Below, piece by piece: positions 63,894 to 64,000 of a stretch of DNA of 64,000 nt. A model generated the notes under the pieces. It saw nothing but the letters and a program-made list of their open reading frames with translations. It searched no databases and was not told the DNA's origin. The position numbers were made by a program, and so were the translations under genes. This DNA is from Macrosoma leucophasiata (taxonomy: Eukaryota; Arthropoda; Insecta; Lepidoptera; Hedylidae), in assembly GCA_036365455.1 (NCBI GenBank), contig JAWQUS010000026.1, forward strand, positions 12,976,001-13,040,000, given 5' to 3'. How positions within the stretch are numbered: the stretch's first letter is position 1; each line of letters opens with the position of its first letter.

Positions 63894-64000
63894 CTAATCG
63901 AAACACGATATTGATGAACACTAGGTAGGTAGCATTTGGCGGCAGACAGATTAGGTTATGCGGTGGTGCCTTCGTACTCAAGCCTTTACACTGGAACTCT
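63894..64000 (-). repeat. Family A, older copy running off the window
   Basis: ctaatcgaaacacgatattg, gcggcagacagattaggtta, to tttacactggaactct at the last base. Confidence 0.65.

Noticed and set aside
1..64000. CRISPR arrays, operons, bacterial genes or viral integration
   Set aside because: No regularly spaced direct repeats and no prokaryotic or viral gene motifs; everything recognisable is eukaryotic transposon sequence.

Overview
The window looks like transposon-saturated intergenic or intronic DNA from a moth or butterfly. It is AT-rich. It carries repeat types typical of lepidopteran genomes: an RTE-type LINE with a (ATG)n tail, LINE ends in (TTA)n, a DD34D mariner, tRNA-headed SINEs, and 'ccggccaagtgcg ... 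cggaaccct' elements. I find no convincing host protein-coding exon. The only candidate host-gene signal is an unrepeated block at about 38.1-38.7 kb that looks like a promoter with a spliced 5'-UTR exon. The organism call is inference from repeat content.

Layout. 0-7 kb: a 5S-like SINE, LINE 3' fragments, a tRNA-like SINE, and a nested pair of copies of the commonest repeat (called family A here: about 290 bp, A-tailed, about forty pieces in the window). 7-16 kb: two hAT-type MITEs with exact 8-bp target duplications, tRNA-derived SINEs (family B), and a LINE tail at 12 kb carrying a MITE and a poly-A element (family N). 16-28 kb: MITEs with TA duplications, a (CCA)n tract split by a family A copy, three diverged copies of a local segment, and a perfect SINE insertion. 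28.5-31.7 kb: a 228-bp direct duplication, a near-complete mariner with one frameshift, and a complete TA-type MITE. 32-38 kb: MITE fragments and a LINE tail with a 17-bp target duplication. 39-55 kb: family A copies, diverged tandem repeats, an RTE fragment inside an older family A copy, and an element with about 50-bp terminal inverted repeats. 55-64 kb: remnants of two LINEs, then the best-preserved element, a 954-codon RTE open reading frame inserted in a second mariner copy, and close by a 5S-like SINE with a perfect 59-bp palindrome at its 3' junction.

How the parts relate. The RTE element encodes an APE endonuclease and a reverse transcriptase. The 3' end of the 5S-like SINE resembles the RTE 3' end, so RTE proteins may mobilise it. 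Many insertions are nested and allow relative dating: mariner is older than the RTE, the older family A subfamily predates the younger one, and the MITE at 14.4-14.95 kb predates SINE B. The most notable item is the 5S-rRNA-like SINE family. The least explained are the N family, the A family and three sets of diverged local repeats.
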